DNA of 6,527 bases, taken from Oscillospiraceae bacterium (lineage in GTDB: Bacteria; Bacillota; Clostridia; Oscillospirales; Ruminococcaceae). Of the stretch, positions 5,486-6,527 are shown one piece after another. How positions within the stretch are numbered: the stretch's first letter is position 1; the number at the start of each line of letters is the position of its first letter. The translations under genes were made by a program, and so were the position numbers. The notes under the pieces were generated by a model that was not told the origin of the DNA, ran no database searches, and saw only the letters and a list, made by a program, of their open reading frames with translations. The DNA is taken from assembly GCA_016296485.1 (NCBI GenBank), contig JAEDJF010000082.1:1-6527 (forward strand). Reading direction: 5' to 3'.

Positions 5486-5908
5486 ATGTTATATTCCGAA
5501 AAAGTATTCGACCATTTTTCCAACCCCCGCAACGTGGGCGAAATCGAGGACGCCAACGGCGTCGGCGAAGTCGGCAACGCCCGCTGCGGCGATATTATGA
5601 AGATGTACCTCAAAATCGAGGACGGCATCATCAAGGACGTAAAATTCAAGACCTTCGGCTGCGGCGCCGCCATCGCAACGAGCTCCATGGCGACCGAAAT
5701 GATTAAGGGACAGAAGCTCGAGGACGCCCTCAAGCTCACCAACAAGGCGGTTGTCGAGGCTCTCGACGGGCTTCCCGCCGTCAAGATCCACTGCTCCGTT
5801 CTCGCGGAGCAGGCGGTCAAATCCGCCATTTCCGACTACTACACCCGCCTTGGAATCGACCCGCTTCCCATCGTCGGACCCATCGGCGAAGTGGAGTGCG
5901 CGGAATAA
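5486..5908 (+). CDS. nifU: IscU-like Fe-S cluster assembly scaffold
   Basis: This is the scaffold on which sulfur from NifS and iron are assembled into [2Fe-2S] or [4Fe-4S] clusters before transfer to client proteins. At 140 residues it consists of the IscU/NifU N-terminal domain only; the ferredoxin-like and C-terminal Nfu domains of nitrogenase-type NifU are absent. The three cluster cysteines are Cys34 in NARCGD (with Asp36), Cys59 in TFGCGAA and Cys103 in KIHCSVLAEQA, with His102 beside the last. The E. coli LPPVK chaperone motif appears as LPAVK (96-100). The first cysteine motif reads NARCGD where many homologues have NPxCGD. A fourth cysteine, Cys138, lies in the C-terminal tail. AAAGGAG at 5471-5477 precedes the ATG by eight bases. 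It is the second gene of the operon, 28 bases after nifS. Confidence 0.95.
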   Translation: MLYSEKVFDHFSNPRNVGEIEDANGVGEVGNARCGDIMKMYLKIEDGIIKDVKFKTFGCGAAIATSSMATEMIKGQKLEDALKLTNKAVVEALDGLPAVKIHCSVLAEQAVKSAISDYYTRLGIDPLPIVGPIGEVECAE

Positions 5909-5922
5909 ATATTTTAAAAGGA

Positions 5923-5973
5923 CCGCGCCGCCAAAACGCAGCGCGGAACAAATATTCCCGATTTTTTCGGGGA
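5923..5973 (+). promoter_or_regulatory. Two hairpins between nifU and the superoxide reductase gene
   Basis: The 96-base gap holds CCGCGC/GCGCGG (5923-5928 and 5941-5946, 12-base loop) and TTCCCGA/TCGGGGAA (about 5955-5961 and 5967-5973, with a T-rich 5-base loop and one G-U pair). Neither is followed by a T-run, so neither is a convincing terminator. They could protect or separate the two parts of a shared transcript. No convincing separate promoter is visible in this gap. Confidence 0.4.
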
Positions 5974-6004
5974 AAATAATTTTAAAAAAAGGAGATTTTT
6001 TAAG

Positions 6005-6361
6005 ATGAAAGTTTACAAATGCGAAAGTTGCGGCAAGCTTCTTCTCAACCTTGGCGAAAAGAACGGCACCCTCAATATGACCGAGGTAGTTCCCGGCTCC
6101 GTTGACGCTGCCGCCGAGAAACACGTTCCCGTCGTCGCCGAAAAGGACGGACTTTTCGTCGTCGCCGTCGGCGAAGTTCTTCACCCCGCCCTTGAGGAGC
6201 ACCACATCGCCTGGATTGCTCTCGAGACCGAAAAGGGTCTCCAGGTGAAATATATCACCCCCGGCGAAAAGCCCGAGGCCGTTTTCGCCGTCGCCGAGGA
6301 CAAAGCTCTCGCCGCCTATGCCTACTGCAACCTCCACGGTCTCTGGAAAAAAGAGCTGTAA
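6005..6361 (+). CDS. Desulfoferrodoxin-family superoxide reductase with a partial centre I
   Basis: Superoxide reductase reduces superoxide to hydrogen peroxide at a square-pyramidal Fe(His)4(Cys) site in the cytoplasm of anaerobes. The 118-residue product has every catalytic element: Glu38-Lys39-His40 in EKHVPVV, His60 in LHPALEEH, His66, Cys108 and His111 in YCNLHGLW. These match the D. baarsii residues Glu47, Lys48, His49, His69, His75, Cys116 and His119 as I recall them. The N-terminal rubredoxin-like domain keeps Cys6 and Cys9 (CESC), but the Cys-Cys pair of class I enzymes is missing: the region reads GTLNMTEVVPGS, about five residues shorter. Centre I therefore probably does not bind iron in the usual way, as in class III (Treponema-type) enzymes. 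GGAG at 5991-5994 lies ten bases before the ATG. It is the last gene of the nifS-nifU operon, 96 bases after nifU and followed by a strong terminator. Confidence 0.9.
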   Translation: MKVYKCESCGKLLLNLGEKNGTLNMTEVVPGSVDAAAEKHVPVVAEKDGLFVVAVGEVLHPALEEHHIAWIALETEKGLQVKYITPGEKPEAVFAVAEDKALAAYAYCNLHGLWKKEL

Positions 6362-6374
6362 TAAATGAACGAAG

Positions 6375-6402
6375 AAAAAGCGCCCCGCAGGGGCGCTTTT
6401 TT
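6375..6402 (+). terminator. Terminator of the nifS operon
   Basis: A perfect 7-bp stem GCGCCCC/GGGGCGC (6380-6386 and 6390-6396) with a GCA loop is flanked by five A before and six T after, with further T-rich sequence to 6409. It lies 13 bases after the superoxide reductase stop codon. Confidence 0.93.
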
Positions 6403-6419
6403 GTTTTTGTTTGGGCGTA

Positions 6420-6447
6420 AAACCGTAGGGGCGGATATTATCCGCCC
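6420..6447. repeat. Dispersed palindromic repeat, copy 2
   Basis: The sequence matches 2802-2829 at 27 of 28 bases and contains the identical 19-bp palindrome (6429-6447). Like copy 1 it lies shortly downstream of an intrinsic terminator, here about 17 bases after its T-run. Similarity to copy 1 stops at both ends of the 28-base block, which marks the boundary of the shared unit. Confidence 0.75.
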
Positions 6448-6527
6448 GCTTTGCAAACGGCTCGCATTATTTTACGGTAGGGCGGGGCGTAGCCTGTGAG
6501 CGCGCCCAGTGGTTAAGAGGGGACCCC
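6448..6527. other. Intergenic tail with no recognisable gene
   Basis: I see no coding region here. The stretch contains TTTTACG at 6470-6476, which inversely matches CGTAAAA at 6416-6422 and so brackets repeat copy 2. It also has a GC-rich GGGCG...CGCCC segment around 6480-6507, and GGGGACCCC, a short palindrome, at the window edge (6519-6527). It may be the rest of a larger repeat cluster continuing past the window. Confidence 0.4.

Overview
The window looks like chromosomal DNA from an anaerobic, fairly GC-rich Clostridia, most plausibly an uncultured Oscillospiraceae/Ruminococcaceae-type gut bacterium. Evidence: GC-rich genes separated by AT-rich promoters; strong AGGAG-type ribosome sites with two TTG starts; a NifS plus IscU-like NifU pair of the Firmicutes kind; a superoxide-reductase-family protein typical of anaerobes; a BofC-like small membrane protein; and a dispersed palindromic repeat in intergenic DNA. 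The taxonomic placement is inference from these traits.

Layout. (1) At 1-272 the start of a minus-strand gene runs off the left edge; it encodes a membrane-anchored or lipoprotein-like protein with a short BofC-C-terminal-like motif. (2) 273-437 is a divergent spacer with a good -10 box for the next gene and a terminator-like palindrome in its leader. (3) 438-2672 encodes a bifunctional class A penicillin-binding protein, complete for transglycosylase and transpeptidase motifs, ending in a Cys-rich segment and a Gly-Asp-Tyr repeat. (4) 2673-2900 is a convergent spacer with two terminators facing each other and, between them, two palindromes, one a dispersed repeat. (5) 2901-4031 (minus) is tgt, the queuosine tRNA-guanine transglycosylase, with an extended -10 promoter. 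(6) 4032-4251 is a divergent spacer with promoters for tgt and nifS. (7) 4252-6361 (plus) is a likely three-gene operon: nifS, nifU and a desulfoferrodoxin-family superoxide reductase, closed by a strong terminator. (8) 6410-6527 holds a second copy of the dispersed repeat and no recognisable gene.

How the genes fit together. NifS mobilises sulfur from cysteine and NifU is the scaffold on which Fe-S clusters form. The linked superoxide reductase would remove superoxide, which damages exposed Fe-S clusters, so the operon reads as cluster building plus protection. The penicillin-binding protein and tgt are separate housekeeping units.

I see no clearly new multi-gene system. The points most worth a second look are the superoxide reductase that has lost half of its rubredoxin-like iron site, the repeated 19-bp palindrome placed just beyond terminators, and the palindromes or hairpins in two promoter-proximal leaders.
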